Part shown: positions 25,259 through 34,073 of the stretch, piece after piece | Layout: each line of letters begins with the position of its first letter | Position numbering within the stretch: the first letter of the stretch is position 1 | DNA from: CAXRDE01 sp964229355 | GTDB lineage: Bacteria > Cyanobacteriota > Sericytochromatia > UBA7694 | DNA length: 64,000 nt | Assembly: GCA_964229355.1 (NCBI GenBank) | Contig: CAXRDE010000005.1 | Location: 62,001-126,000, forward strand | Direction of reading: 5' to 3' | Program-made: the position numbers and the translations under genes | Notes under the pieces: generated by a model | Seen by the model: the letters and a program-made list of their open reading frames with translations, nothing else | Databases searched by the model: none | What the model was told of the DNA's origin: nothing

Positions 25259-25731
25259 CAGCTTTTATACCGAATCGCAGTCCCGTAAGCAATGGCTTCA
25301 ATACTGCCGACACCGGCATTGCGCTTGTACAGATCGCCCAGAAAACTGGTGTCTAAACGCACGTTCATGACCAGATCTGCCCCATGACGCAGGGCTTCTT
25401 CCTGCATACGCAGCGTGGCCTCACGACGGGCGCGATCCACCAGCGGTTCATATTGGGTGACCCGTCCTCCAAAAATATTTTGCAAGGCCGCCACAAACAC
25501 CTTAAAGTAATCCACGGCCACCACCATATTACCGGTCACCAAAATCGCTTCATCGACTTCTTTCTGGGCGTCTAGAATGGCCGGATCTTTGAGATTAAGC
25601 ATCGGGAGCGCACGGTAAGCTGTTTCACGCTCTTGAATACTCACATAATGCTTGCGTTCGGCCTGCTGGCCAAAAAAGTATCCCAGCGCCAGTAAAGCCG
25701 CAAAAATACCCAGATTAAAAACAAGTTCCAT
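25258..25731 (-). CDS. Membrane-anchored YbjQ-family protein
   Basis: A 157-residue protein with one N-terminal helix (about 2-20, FNLGIFAALLALGYFFG). The YbjQ/DUF74 domain spans about 60-157 and contains GNMVVAVDYFKVF, RREATLRMQEEALRHGADLV and GTAIRY. YbjQ domains are small and often called heavy-metal-binding without firm proof. The gene is coupled to the M48 peptidase, and a soluble YbjQ paralogue is encoded 12 bases upstream. Confidence 0.8.
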   Translation of the reverse strand: MELVFNLGIFAALLALGYFFGQQAERKHYVSIQERETAYRALPMLNLKDPAILDAQKEVDEAILVTGNMVVAVDYFKVFVAALQNIFGGRVTQYEPLVDRARREATLRMQEEALRHGADLVMNVRLDTSFLGDLYKRNAGVGSIEAIAYGTAIRYKS

Positions 25732-25743
25732 AATGAACCCCGC

Positions 25744-26061
25744 TTATTCGACGCGCACAGCAGTGCCGTAAATGTACAATTCAGCAGCGCCAGCGGCCAC
25801 GGAAGAGGTGGAATAACGCACATTGACCACCGCATTGGCACCCAGGGCTTTGGCCTGTTGACGCATGCGCTCCGTGGCTTCTTCACGGGCTTCGCTCAAC
25901 AGCTCGGTGTAACCTTTCAGCTCACCACCCACCAGGTTTTTTAAAGACGCCATAAAGTCACGTCCCACATGCTTTGCGCGCACCGACGAGCCGTTGACCA
26001 CGCCATAATGTTCCACAATGCGCTTGCCGGGAATGCTTTCAATATTTGTTAACAAGATCAT
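25744..26061 (-). CDS. YbjQ-family protein
   Basis: A 105-residue soluble YbjQ/DUF74 protein of normal length for the family: ESIPGKRIVEHYGVVNGS, AREEATERMRQQAKALGANA and GTAVRVE. It is the first gene of the YbjQ-YbjQ/TM-M48 run; pentamer-forming relatives are known. Start follows an AGAGGAA site. Function in the cell is undefined. Confidence 0.9.
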   Translation of the reverse strand: MILLTNIESIPGKRIVEHYGVVNGSSVRAKHVGRDFMASLKNLVGGELKGYTELLSEAREEATERMRQQAKALGANAVVNVRYSTSSVAAGAAELYIYGTAVRVE

Positions 26062-26086
26062 CGACGGGTTCCTCTTTTAGCCCTAA

Positions 26087-26103
26087 ATTATCACACACTG
26101 TGA
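26087..26103 (-). promoter_or_regulatory. Extended -10 promoter and small dyad upstream of ybjQ-M48 genes
   Basis: TGTGATAAT (26095-26087, minus strand) is a good extended -10. It overlaps the inverted repeat TCACA-CAC-TGTGA (26091-26103), which could hold a repressor. Confidence 0.45.
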
Positions 26104-26190
26104 CTGAGAAAATTACTTTCTGATTATGCCGGAAACAGCCTTAAAAAAACAGGATTCGCATCACACTCTCAGGCCGTGTTTGCGGCATGA

Positions 26191-26222
26191 AAAAAAGGGC
26201 TCTAAACGAGGGTTCAGAGCCC
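26191..26222 (-). terminator. Terminator after the phasin gene
   Basis: GGGCTCT (26197-26203) and AGAGCCC (26216-26222) form a 7-bp stem with a 12-base loop. On the minus strand the hairpin is followed by six T (26196-26191). It lies about 30 bases after the phasin stop. Confidence 0.8.
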
Positions 26223-26254
26223 CAGGGGGGGGTTAATGCAAATGTTACGATTGC

Positions 26255-26662
26255 TTACTTCTTGGGGGCAGAAGCGGCAATTTTGCTGGAGGTTTTAGCA
26301 GAGGCAGTGGCTAAAACTTCGTCTTTTTCGATTTCTTTGCTCAGGGTGTCACGGCGAGCTTTCAGCTCATCCACGTGACGCTCGAGTTCATCAATGCGCT
26401 CGTCTAAGTTGTCTTTTTCAACTTTGGTGATACCAAGGGTGGTACCGAGTTGTTGAACGCTAGAAACCATGTTTTCCCAACGCTGGGTGAATTCTTTTTC
26501 GCGGCTTTCGAGGTTGTCGCGCACTTCAGATACGAATTTTTTGGCTTCGCTGTCGTGGAGGGTGCCTTTTTTTACAAACTCATCAGCAACTTCTTGTACT
26601 TTGTCTGCGCTCAGAGAAATGAACTCAGCGGTTAATAAACTAGCTCTTTTTAAAATATCCAT
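26255..26662 (-). CDS. Phasin-family (COG3937-like) protein
   Basis: A 135-residue almost wholly helical protein starting MDILKRASLLTAEFISLSADKVQ. FVKKGTLHDSEAKKFVSEV and a coiled coil at about 85-115 (DNLDERIDELERHVDELKAR) precede an Ala/Lys/Ser-rich tail. This matches polyhydroxyalkanoate-granule-associated phasin-like proteins. No PHA synthase is in the window. The gene is monocistronic with its own terminator. Similar helices form the C-terminal part of the PhaR-like protein at 51007-51564. Confidence 0.72.
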   Translation of the reverse strand: MDILKRASLLTAEFISLSADKVQEVADEFVKKGTLHDSEAKKFVSEVRDNLESREKEFTQRWENMVSSVQQLGTTLGITKVEKDNLDERIDELERHVDELKARRDTLSKEIEKDEVLATASAKTSSKIAASAPKK

Positions 26663-26803
26663 TGTTAAAATCTCCTGATTTATCCATTTGCGAAGCTTTT
26701 GACTCGTTTAAGGGAGTTTCGCTTGCCTTATGATCTTAGTTTATAACACACCGTGTAAAAACACAAGCCCTTTATGACGCAGTGAGTAAAAAATTTTCAT
26801 AAA

Positions 26804-26834
26804 AATACGGGCCTTTTATAAAAAGGCCCGTATT
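26804..26834 (-). terminator. Strong terminator after korAB
   Basis: A perfect 14-bp stem, AATACGGGCCTTTT (26804-26817) with AAAAGGCCCGTATT (26821-26834), has a 3-base loop. On the minus strand it is followed by a T-rich tract. It lies 22 bases beyond the korB stop. Confidence 0.88.
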
Positions 26835-26855
26835 CACTGGGTTTCAGAAAAACAT

Positions 26856-27893
26856 CTAGCCCATAAATTTCGCCATCACCTGCTCAAATTGAGCCTGTGT
26901 GGGCCGTAAATCTTCAGTGGGCAACACAGACAGTGGTGTCTCCGATAAATTCAGCACCTGATCAAAAGGTACTTTTTCATCGTTGTAATAGAGTAAGCCC
27001 GTGGGCAATTCACCCGCTTCATGGGTCAATTTAATCTGACGCATGGCCTCTAAGCGATCCGTGGGGTCATAGTCATTGCCCAATTTTTTCAACTTCAGGT
27101 GAGAACCATCGTGCAGCTTAACATCTACTGCATCGGTGTAATCCACTTCAATATCGTCAAAATGGGGAATAAAATCCAACTCTTGCAGCGGTTGCTCATT
27201 GGCTTTGACGTAGTCATAGCTTTTGGTGGAGCCACTGTGATCGTTAAAGGTGACGCAGGGGCTAATAATGTCAATAATCGCCGTCCCCCGGTAAGACAAA
27301 GCAGCCTGAATCAAGGGCACCACTTGTTTTTTGTCACCCGAGAAGGAGCGGGCCACAAAACCACAGCCCAGTTCAATGGCCAGGCCACAGAGGTCGATGG
27401 GTTCAAAGGGGTTTTCGGCGCCCTTTTTGAGTACACTGCCCAAATCGGCCGTGGCAGAAAACTGGCCCTTGGTTAAACCATAGACCCCATTGTTTTCCAC
27501 AATGTACACCATATCTAAATTGCGGCGAATGACGTGCACAAATTGGCCAATTCCAATGCTGGCGGTATCGCCGTCGCCACTGACCGAGAGGCCTACCAAT
27601 TGGTGGCTGGCCACCAGGGCGCCGGTGGTAACAGAGGGCATACGGCCGTGGGCCGAGTTAAAGGCATGGGCCTGACTGACAAAGTAGGCGGGGGTTTTAC
27701 TGGAACACCCAATCCCGCTGAATTTACCCAGCATGGCAGGATCTACACCCGCTTCATAACACGCCTGAATAATATGCCCCGAAATGGCATTGTGACCACA
27801 ACCGGGACACAGGGTGGTGGGTCCCCCCTGGTAATCAGACTTGGCCAGACCCAGGTAATTGGTTTTTGCTTTTTTTGTAGATAAATTAGACAT
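26856..27893 (-). CDS. korB: 2-oxoglutarate/2-oxoacid:ferredoxin oxidoreductase, beta subunit
   Basis: A 345-residue TPP-binding subunit. LCPGCGHNAISG (near 27-38) carries the CxGC motif. VSGDGDTASIG with, downstream, VENNGVYGLTKGQFS forms the TPP/Mg site. I chose ATG 27893 because it follows GGAGG by 6 bases and overlaps the korA stop by 8 bases; a longer reading lies inside korA. KorB of this type pairs with a fused gamma-alpha KorA, as in actinobacteria and Bacteroidota. Substrate most likely 2-oxoglutarate. Confidence 0.9.
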   Translation of the reverse strand: MSNLSTKKAKTNYLGLAKSDYQGGPTTLCPGCGHNAISGHIIQACYEAGVDPAMLGKFSGIGCSSKTPAYFVSQAHAFNSAHGRMPSVTTGALVASHQLVGLSVSGDGDTASIGIGQFVHVIRRNLDMVYIVENNGVYGLTKGQFSATADLGSVLKKGAENPFEPIDLCGLAIELGCGFVARSFSGDKKQVVPLIQAALSYRGTAIIDIISPCVTFNDHSGSTKSYDYVKANEQPLQELDFIPHFDDIEVDYTDAVDVKLHDGSHLKLKKLGNDYDPTDRLEAMRQIKLTHEAGELPTGLLYYNDEKVPFDQVLNLSETPLSVLPTEDLRPTQAQFEQVMAKFMG

Positions 27894-29700
27894 GAGCGAC
27901 CTCCACAGGTACTGTTTGTTCAGATTCAAGAATCGCTTGACTTAAAGACAGGGCATCCACAAAGGTGCCATCGTAATGGGTGACCGGGCGCAAACGGGGT
28001 GCCAGCGCAGGGTATTCCGCGGCCAACAGACGAAGCATTTGCGCATCGCGGTTTTGCTCCAGCACGTAAACCCGCTCCTGGGCTTCTAAAAAGGCCTCCA
28101 CTTGCGGATGGAAGGGCAGCGCACGAATCCGCAGGTAATCGGGCTGTAAACCTTTGTCCTGCAATTGATCGAGCATTTCAGGCATGGCCGCATCGGTAGA
28201 GCCGTAGGCAATCACCGCAAAATCCGTGTGGCCGTCTCCCACTTGCAAGTGGGGGGCAGGCAGCGTCTTCGCAATGGTTTCAAACTTCTGGCTTAAGCGG
28301 TCCAGGCCGGCTTTCCATTCGTCGGGCTTCTCGGTGTATTTGGCCTGGGCATTGTGCCCTGATCCCCGTGTAAAGTAAGGGGCCTTGGCGTGTTTGGTGC
28401 CAGGCAGGGTACGGTAGGGCACGCCATCACCATCCACATCAGCATAGCGATGGAACTGTTCCACCTGATCCAGGGCTGCCGCATCTAAAACTTTCCCCCG
28501 ATCCAGCGGCTGGGTAGCGTAGCTAAAGGGCTCAGCCATCCAGGTATTCATACCCAGGTCCAGATCACTCAGCAAAAACACGAGGGTCTGAAAGCGTTCT
28601 GCCAGGTCAAAGGCATCCTGAGCCATGGTGTAGCACTCTTCAACGGTGCCGGGCAACAGCACAATATGTTGGGTATCGCCATGAGAGAGACCATAGGCAG
28701 AAGTTAAATCGCCCTGGGAGTTGCGGGTGGGCAAGCCGGTGCTGGGGCCCATGCGCTGTACATCCACAATCACGCTGGGAATCTCGGCATAATAGGCGTA
28801 GCCCGCTAATTCTGACATCAGCGAAATCCCGGGGCCTGAGGTGGCCGTCATGGCGCGGGCACCGGCCCAACCAGCCCCCAGCACCATGCCTATGGCCGCA
28901 ATTTCGTCTTCAGCCTGTACGGCGGCATAGAGATTTTTGCCGTCTTTGACCCGAAACGCGCCAAAGTAATCGATCAGGCTTTCGCATACCGAGCTAGAGG
29001 GGGTAATCGGGTACCACGACAGAAAAGTACAGCCCCCCATCAGGGCGCCCAGGGCGGTGGCATTATTGCCTTCAATCAGAATTTTGCCCTCGGTGGCACC
29101 GGGAATGGTTTCGAGCACAAAGGGATCTTGCTTGGTCAAATGTTCAGCGGCCCAATCCCGTCCTACTGCAATGGCATGGGCGTTTAATTGCACGACTTTT
29201 TCTTTGTTGGCAAATTGTTTATTGACCGCCTGGGTAATGGCCGCAGGGTCAATATTGAGTAAATGCGCCAATACCCCCACGTAGATCATATTCACCACTT
29301 TTTTCTTGAGCTTGGCATTGTCCGTGGCCTGGTTCACCAGCTCCCCGAAGGGCACCCCGTAATTGATGTGGTCTTCACGCAGGGCGTGATCCAGTTTCAT
29401 GCCTGTGTCGTGAATGACCACCGCACCGGCGCGCAGGCCCCGGATGTCGTCATACACCGTATTGGGGTTCATGAGCACCATGATATCGCAGGCCTGTTGG
29501 TTGGCCTGGTAGCCTTTTTCGTGCACCCGTACCGTGTACCAGGTGGGTAAGCCGGCGATATTTGAGGGAAAGAGATTTTTTGCCGCCACGGGCACGCTCA
29601 TGTTAAAAATAGAGCGCATTAAAATCAGGTTGGCGGACTGACTGCCCGTCCCATTGACCGTGGCAATTTGAATATTCACATTATTGACTTGTTGTTCCAC
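27886..29700 (-). CDS. korA: 2-oxoacid:ferredoxin oxidoreductase, fused gamma-alpha subunit
   Basis: A 604-residue protein. The N-terminal gamma domain (about 1-190) starts with VNGTGSQSANLILMRS. The alpha domain from about 205 shows GNNATALGALMGGCTFLSWY and ITPSSSVCESL, then AEDEIAAIGMVLGAGWAGA and GPGISLMSEL. The C-terminal domain ends near 590. The start codon is GTG at 29700 behind an AAGGAA site. With KorB it forms the complete enzyme linking 2-oxoacid oxidation to ferredoxin. Confidence 0.92.
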   Translation of the reverse strand: MEQQVNNVNIQIATVNGTGSQSANLILMRSIFNMSVPVAAKNLFPSNIAGLPTWYTVRVHEKGYQANQQACDIMVLMNPNTVYDDIRGLRAGAVVIHDTGMKLDHALREDHINYGVPFGELVNQATDNAKLKKKVVNMIYVGVLAHLLNIDPAAITQAVNKQFANKEKVVQLNAHAIAVGRDWAAEHLTKQDPFVLETIPGATEGKILIEGNNATALGALMGGCTFLSWYPITPSSSVCESLIDYFGAFRVKDGKNLYAAVQAEDEIAAIGMVLGAGWAGARAMTATSGPGISLMSELAGYAYYAEIPSVIVDVQRMGPSTGLPTRNSQGDLTSAYGLSHGDTQHIVLLPGTVEECYTMAQDAFDLAERFQTLVFLLSDLDLGMNTWMAEPFSYATQPLDRGKVLDAAALDQVEQFHRYADVDGDGVPYRTLPGTKHAKAPYFTRGSGHNAQAKYTEKPDEWKAGLDRLSQKFETIAKTLPAPHLQVGDGHTDFAVIAYGSTDAAMPEMLDQLQDKGLQPDYLRIRALPFHPQVEAFLEAQERVYVLEQNRDAQMLRLLAAEYPALAPRLRPVTHYDGTFVDALSLSQAILESEQTVPVEVAHV

Positions 29701-29831
29701 AGCAGATTCCTTTTACTTTGGTGATAACACCTTGTTATACCATCAGTTGAACATAGATTGACAGCCTTGAACAGCCCTTCAAAAATAAGCACACACCGAA
29801 AAATCATAAACTTTTTGACAAGATAAACAAC

Positions 29832-29855
29832 GCTTTGTACGACGATATACAAAGC
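29832..29855. promoter_or_regulatory. Inverted repeat between divergent korAB and MshEN/C39 genes
   Basis: GCTTTGTA (29832-29839) and TACAAAGC (29848-29855) are perfect complements with an 8-base spacer. A TTGACA hexamer (29815-29820, plus strand) lies just to the left, so the dyad would cover the -10 region of a rightward promoter and sit upstream of korA on the other strand. Candidate operator; no adjacent regulator gene. Confidence 0.4.
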
Positions 29856-29903
29856 ATCAATAGATTTTAATGTGAACTGTATCTGTGCACCGAAAGGCCG
29901 ACC

Positions 29904-31202
29904 ATGCAAAAAGATGTTCTCCGTGTGGGTGAGAAAGCCCTCTCTCATCATTACATTAGTCGCTACCAGCTCCGTCAAGCCCTGGATTTACAGAAGACCA
30001 CAGCAACACCTCTGGGCCCTTTGCTGGTCAAACTGGGCTTTTTACCGGCTCACCATATGGAGCAGGCCTGTAAAGCTGACTGCTGTAAAAATACCCCTTC
30101 ACAGCGACTCGGTGATTTGCTGCTAGCCAAAGGCTGGATCAGCCCACAACATCTTGCAGATAGCCTACAGACGCAAAAACAATGTGAGAAAAATCTCGGT
30201 GAAGTCTTACAGGCAAAAGGACTCATCAACAGCGAGCAATTGGAGAGTGCCCTAACAGAGCTCCTCATGTCTCGCTCTCCCCATCACAAACGACGTCTGG
30301 GCAAAATCCTGACCCAAACCCAACAATTGTCTCACTGGCAATTGCAACAGGCATTAAAAGAGAAAAGCACAAACCCTGGCTCAAATTTTTTGGGTGAAAT
30401 CCTGGTAAAACGCCACTGGTTACATCCTCAGCAACTCAAACAAGCCTTGCGTTTGCAAAAACGGCTTTTGCGCAAAATGGCTACTTTATTTGTTGGGACA
30501 AGCCTCTTAATGGCTTGCAAGGCCCCTGTCGTTCCCCATCAAATTCCCTCGATAGGGGATCTGCGGGTAGCAAACGCTATATTACGCTCTCCTACCGCCG
30601 TTAACGGAGATTTTCGAACCCTCAGTGTTAAAGATCGGGATCAACACAATGTGGCAATTCGGGTGTATAAAAACGGTAGCCGAGTGGTTGAAAACGTCCC
30701 CTTTGCTCTACAAGGCAAGGACAACACCTGCGGACAAGCAGTGGCCACCATGATCACTAATTTTTGGGGGATTCAAACAGACTACCAGGCTCTGGTGAAT
30801 CAAGAAAACCGTTTCAATCTGGCCACCACGGCAATAGCCCTGGTCAATTCACTGCGCAACAAAGGGCTGGTTTCACAGGACTTTCGAGAAGCCACCCTTG
30901 AAAATCTGATGGCTGAAGTCAACGCCGGGCGCCCGGTGATTACACTTTTGGATTTTGGCAGCATTCAAAACGCGCATTACGTGGTGGTGGTCGGTTATAA
31001 CACCGAACGAGACACCTTGATCATGCACGACAGCTTAGAAGGAGCGTATGTAGAAATGCCTCAACAAACCTTTATGACCCTGTGGGAGAATAAAGCATTG
31101 CGCAGCGTGCTACCTGTCGGCGGAGCCAATTATCGTCGACTGATGATTACCGCTCAACACCCCCAAAGCGCTCCTGAGTTGACCGGTAAATTATTGTTCT
31201 AA
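29904..31202 (+). CDS. MshEN-like repeat protein with C-terminal C39-like peptidase domain
   Basis: A 432-residue protein. Residues about 8-185 hold roughly six repeats of the form LGxxLxxxGxLxxxQLxxAL, the pattern of MshEN/GspE N-terminal modules, which bind c-di-GMP in some proteins. Residues 186-206 combine a basic stretch, a hydrophobic run and LLMAC, an internal lipobox-like site. Residues about 245-420 are a papain-like domain with NTCGQAVATM (C276), NAHYVVVVGY (H358) and MHDSLEG (D376). An in-frame ATG at 30477 could start a separate lipoprotein form. The combination suggests a membrane-anchored protease with a cytosolic sensor. I know of no described member. Confidence 0.75.
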   Translation: MQKDVLRVGEKALSHHYISRYQLRQALDLQKTTATPLGPLLVKLGFLPAHHMEQACKADCCKNTPSQRLGDLLLAKGWISPQHLADSLQTQKQCEKNLGEVLQAKGLINSEQLESALTELLMSRSPHHKRRLGKILTQTQQLSHWQLQQALKEKSTNPGSNFLGEILVKRHWLHPQQLKQALRLQKRLLRKMATLFVGTSLLMACKAPVVPHQIPSIGDLRVANAILRSPTAVNGDFRTLSVKDRDQHNVAIRVYKNGSRVVENVPFALQGKDNTCGQAVATMITNFWGIQTDYQALVNQENRFNLATTAIALVNSLRNKGLVSQDFREATLENLMAEVNAGRPVITLLDFGSIQNAHYVVVVGYNTERDTLIMHDSLEGAYVEMPQQTFMTLWENKALRSVLPVGGANYRRLMITAQHPQSAPELTGKLLF

Positions 31203-32270
31203 ACCCTCATTAATCTGCCCCCACAGGGAAGGCTTCAATTGATTAATATAACGGACATAGCGGGCCACAGGCGCATCAATGGCCAATAAATTTTGGGTGC
31301 TAAAGCGAATGTTTTCGTACACCTGACCATCTTCGCCTTGCAGGGCTTGAAAACCCAGACGGGTCATGAGCAGGCACACCTGCGACACCAGCCAACCCAC
31401 CGGGCCTTTGCGCTGCCGGGTCACAAAGATCGGCTGCACCCGTGTCACGCCGGGCTTTTCGGTCTGGTAAGCAAAAAACATATACAATTCGGGCAGTACC
31501 CCTTTGCGCCCAAAGAACAAGACATCTTTCAACAGGGTGAGTGCGGCCAAACAGCCATCGGCATATTTCATGGCATAGCTGTACTGGGGCCCCAAAATTT
31601 TGCGGGCCAACCGCTCTTGCCAGGTGACCTCTGGCATTTGCCCGGTGAGCACAATCTCTACCAGACGGGGCTCAGACTGAATAATATTCACCGCCATGTC
31701 GATGTGGATATCGTGGACGGTGCGCAGGTGTTGGGGGTCAATGCCGTTGATCATGGTGATGTGGTGATGGCAGCGACGGGTATAGGCCTTGCCCGGTTTG
31801 ACGGTCACCGCCTGCCCCTCTAAGCCAGGAATCTCTAAAACATTGCTCAGGGTGTCTTTGTCAGGATGTACCCAGATATAGCCATATTTTTCTTGACAGG
31901 CATAGGTGCGCAAACAGGCTTTTTTGGGGATTTCGTCTTGAATGGGAATGTGTTTGCACTGGCCATCGGCCCCAAATTCCCAGTGGTGAAAAAAGCAGCG
32001 CACACGATTATTGACCACTTTACCAATGCCCAAATCCACACCCATATGGGGACAAAAGCCATCCATGGCATGTACCTGCCCCGCATCATCGCGGAACACA
32101 CAGATCTTTTGCGTCCCAATGTCACGGGTTTTGACCGTGCCCGGCTTAAGCAGGTCCGAAGGGCCCCAGATATACCAGCCTTCGGTGACCACCTGCCAAT
32201 TGTTAAAGATCTTATGGGCAATGGGTGGCTGGGTATGGGGGTTGAGGGATTCGGTCAGGGGTTGGTCCAT
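31191..32270 (-). CDS. Rieske non-heme iron oxygenase
   Basis: A 359-residue Rieske oxygenase. The 2Fe-2S site is CPHMG followed by CFFHHW (CxH...CxxH). The mononuclear iron site is DPQHLRTVH (D-x2-H-x4-H). It resembles the enzyme at 43556-44638 more than the one at 40930-41982. It overlaps the convergent MshEN/C39 gene by 12 bases and stands outside the oxidative cluster. Likely hydroxylates or desaturates an unknown substrate using ferredoxin electrons. Confidence 0.87.
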   Translation of the reverse strand: MDQPLTESLNPHTQPPIAHKIFNNWQVVTEGWYIWGPSDLLKPGTVKTRDIGTQKICVFRDDAGQVHAMDGFCPHMGVDLGIGKVVNNRVRCFFHHWEFGADGQCKHIPIQDEIPKKACLRTYACQEKYGYIWVHPDKDTLSNVLEIPGLEGQAVTVKPGKAYTRRCHHHITMINGIDPQHLRTVHDIHIDMAVNIIQSEPRLVEIVLTGQMPEVTWQERLARKILGPQYSYAMKYADGCLAALTLLKDVLFFGRKGVLPELYMFFAYQTEKPGVTRVQPIFVTRQRKGPVGWLVSQVCLLMTRLGFQALQGEDGQVYENIRFSTQNLLAIDAPVARYVRYINQLKPSLWGQINEGLEQ

Positions 32271-32368
32271 GGTGTACTCCTTACACTCATTAAAATAGCA
32301 TGGTTTGACAAAGACAGAGCCCTGCCGGATTCACGCAATGCACAGAAGTGCACATCAGAAAAATAAAA

Positions 32369-32397
32369 TTGAAAAGTTATAACAATCATTGTATTCT
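32369..32397 (+). promoter_or_regulatory. Promoter of the candidate toxin-immunity pair
   Basis: TTGAAA (32369-32374) and TATTCT (32392-32397) are separated by 17 bases, 36 bases upstream of the TTG start of 32433-34073. Confidence 0.6.
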
Positions 32398-32432
32398 AAA
32401 ATAATCATAAGAACCCCTGGGGATTCATCATC

Positions 32433-34073
32433 TTGAAAATTCAAGCATCGTCAGTTACACCACAAACCGTTCAGCCCATTGGACCAAAGCAGCCCACTGG
32501 TGTCGAGACACCGTCACCCCCGTTAGAACATACAACGCAAAACACAGAGGCACCGCTTGTAAAAAATGACGTCACAAAAATAGCTTCTGCCACAAATTTT
32601 ACGCCAAATCGTCTGCTCTTTTCAATCCCACACACCCGCTCAAGCACAAACTTAAGTTCTGAACAAAAAGCTGCGAGCAAACTGATTATAAATGCGCAGT
32701 TTCCGCTTGCGTTTGATGGAAAATGGGCTTCACAAGTAACGCACCATGGATTGTCGGCAACGGAAGCGCAACAGGCTTTAAAACACATGGAGGTAGGCAT
32801 AAAACAAAGCCTTCATGACACAGCACGTCTACCAGCCAAATTGGCCGTTTATAGTGTAGTACAAAGAGCCCGTGAGACAGGCATGAGCGGTGAGCAGTTT
32901 TCACAATTAACAGCCACCTATCAAGACAAGAGTTTTTTAAATGAAAAAGGCTACCTCCAGGATTTTATCAGTGGACAATATCAGGTTAAGGTAGGAACTC
33001 CGACAGAAGTCGGTGGTACCCTCAAAATAGATACGCCCAGCGGCTACCTTCATGTGGGAGATGTGTATACCCAGAAAGAAGGTAATTTTATTAGCCTGGA
33101 TGGTCAGGAGATTATCGAGCCGCCTCTGGGACGGGGCCTTCCTGGCGAAAACTTTTTAGACGGAGCGGGTCAAAGCATTGCTGAAGGCATCGAATCGACT
33201 GCCGCCCTACTGGCAAATCCCAAAGCAGCGCTTTCCAATCTACCCGCGTTACCCGCTTATGTGACTGAACAGATTCGCCAAAGCCCAGAATATTTTTCTC
33301 ATTTAACCAGGCTTCCTGCTGCAGAACGAAACCGTGAAATCGGTAAATTGCTCACAGATGTGGGCAGCACAGCCGCATCTTTTTCAGCCATTAATAAAAT
33401 GTCACGGCATTTGGGGCAATCGCTAAAAAACGCCGATGTTATGCTGCCTCAACTGGCTCTCAACCCTCAGGGACAACTGGCACTCAATCAGTTAACCGTT
33501 ATCTCTGGACCCCAGCTTCAAATGGGTGTCGAGGGATTAGGCAAAGCCTCTGGCCTCATGCTTATGGCGGGTCGCCCTGACATACGACCTGTACCCAGCA
33601 CTATCAAAGCATCCAGTGGTGTAGAAGTTAAAATCCCGCCAGAAAAAATTGATCATATTCTAAAGGCCCACACCGCAGAAAATTTTGACCCCAGGGTTCG
33701 TTTAAAAGAAATAGCCAACGAAGATCCACCTCTTCCCACCGATATCATGAAGCCTGGTACAGCAACAAACCCAAGGGAACTCTATACCCTACTAAGACAA
33801 GTACTGCAAGGAAAAGATGGCCGACAAGTTACTGCCACAGGAAAATCACGAATTGACAGGAAACTCCGGAACCAAACAGTGCGTGTTCATGTTGCGCCTG
33901 AGTCCGTTAAAAATGGTGGAGGCGTCAAAGTATTAACACTTTTTACGCCTGAATCTAAAGTCAGACTTACCAAAGCACAAATTCAAGCTTATGTGGACAA
34001 AATGGCTCGCAATGAAATGAGTCTTGCAGATGTTCAATCAGAATTAATACAACAATGGAAAGCCACACCGTGA
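32433..34073 (+). CDS. Candidate polymorphic toxin with C-terminal RNase-like domain
   Basis: A 546-residue protein from a TTG start behind GGGGATT. The N-terminus (1-60) is disordered and Pro/Thr-rich without a Sec signal. Residues about 230-330 contain a GRGLPGENFLDGAGQSIAEG / LLANPKAAL segment like the linker regions before polymorphic-toxin domains. The C-terminal about 120 residues (from VEVKIPPEKIDHILKAHT, with H408, H413, then TGKSRIDRKLRNQTVRVHV and LTLFTPE) look like a small BECR/EndoU-type RNase. The domain call is by pattern only. The adjacent overlapping gene is a plausible immunity gene. The region looks AT-richer than its neighbours. Confidence 0.55.
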   Translation: MKIQASSVTPQTVQPIGPKQPTGVETPSPPLEHTTQNTEAPLVKNDVTKIASATNFTPNRLLFSIPHTRSSTNLSSEQKAASKLIINAQFPLAFDGKWASQVTHHGLSATEAQQALKHMEVGIKQSLHDTARLPAKLAVYSVVQRARETGMSGEQFSQLTATYQDKSFLNEKGYLQDFISGQYQVKVGTPTEVGGTLKIDTPSGYLHVGDVYTQKEGNFISLDGQEIIEPPLGRGLPGENFLDGAGQSIAEGIESTAALLANPKAALSNLPALPAYVTEQIRQSPEYFSHLTRLPAAERNREIGKLLTDVGSTAASFSAINKMSRHLGQSLKNADVMLPQLALNPQGQLALNQLTVISGPQLQMGVEGLGKASGLMLMAGRPDIRPVPSTIKASSGVEVKIPPEKIDHILKAHTAENFDPRVRLKEIANEDPPLPTDIMKPGTATNPRELYTLLRQVLQGKDGRQVTATGKSRIDRKLRNQTVRVHVAPESVKNGGGVKVLTLFTPESKVRLTKAQIQAYVDKMARNEMSLADVQSELIQQWKATP

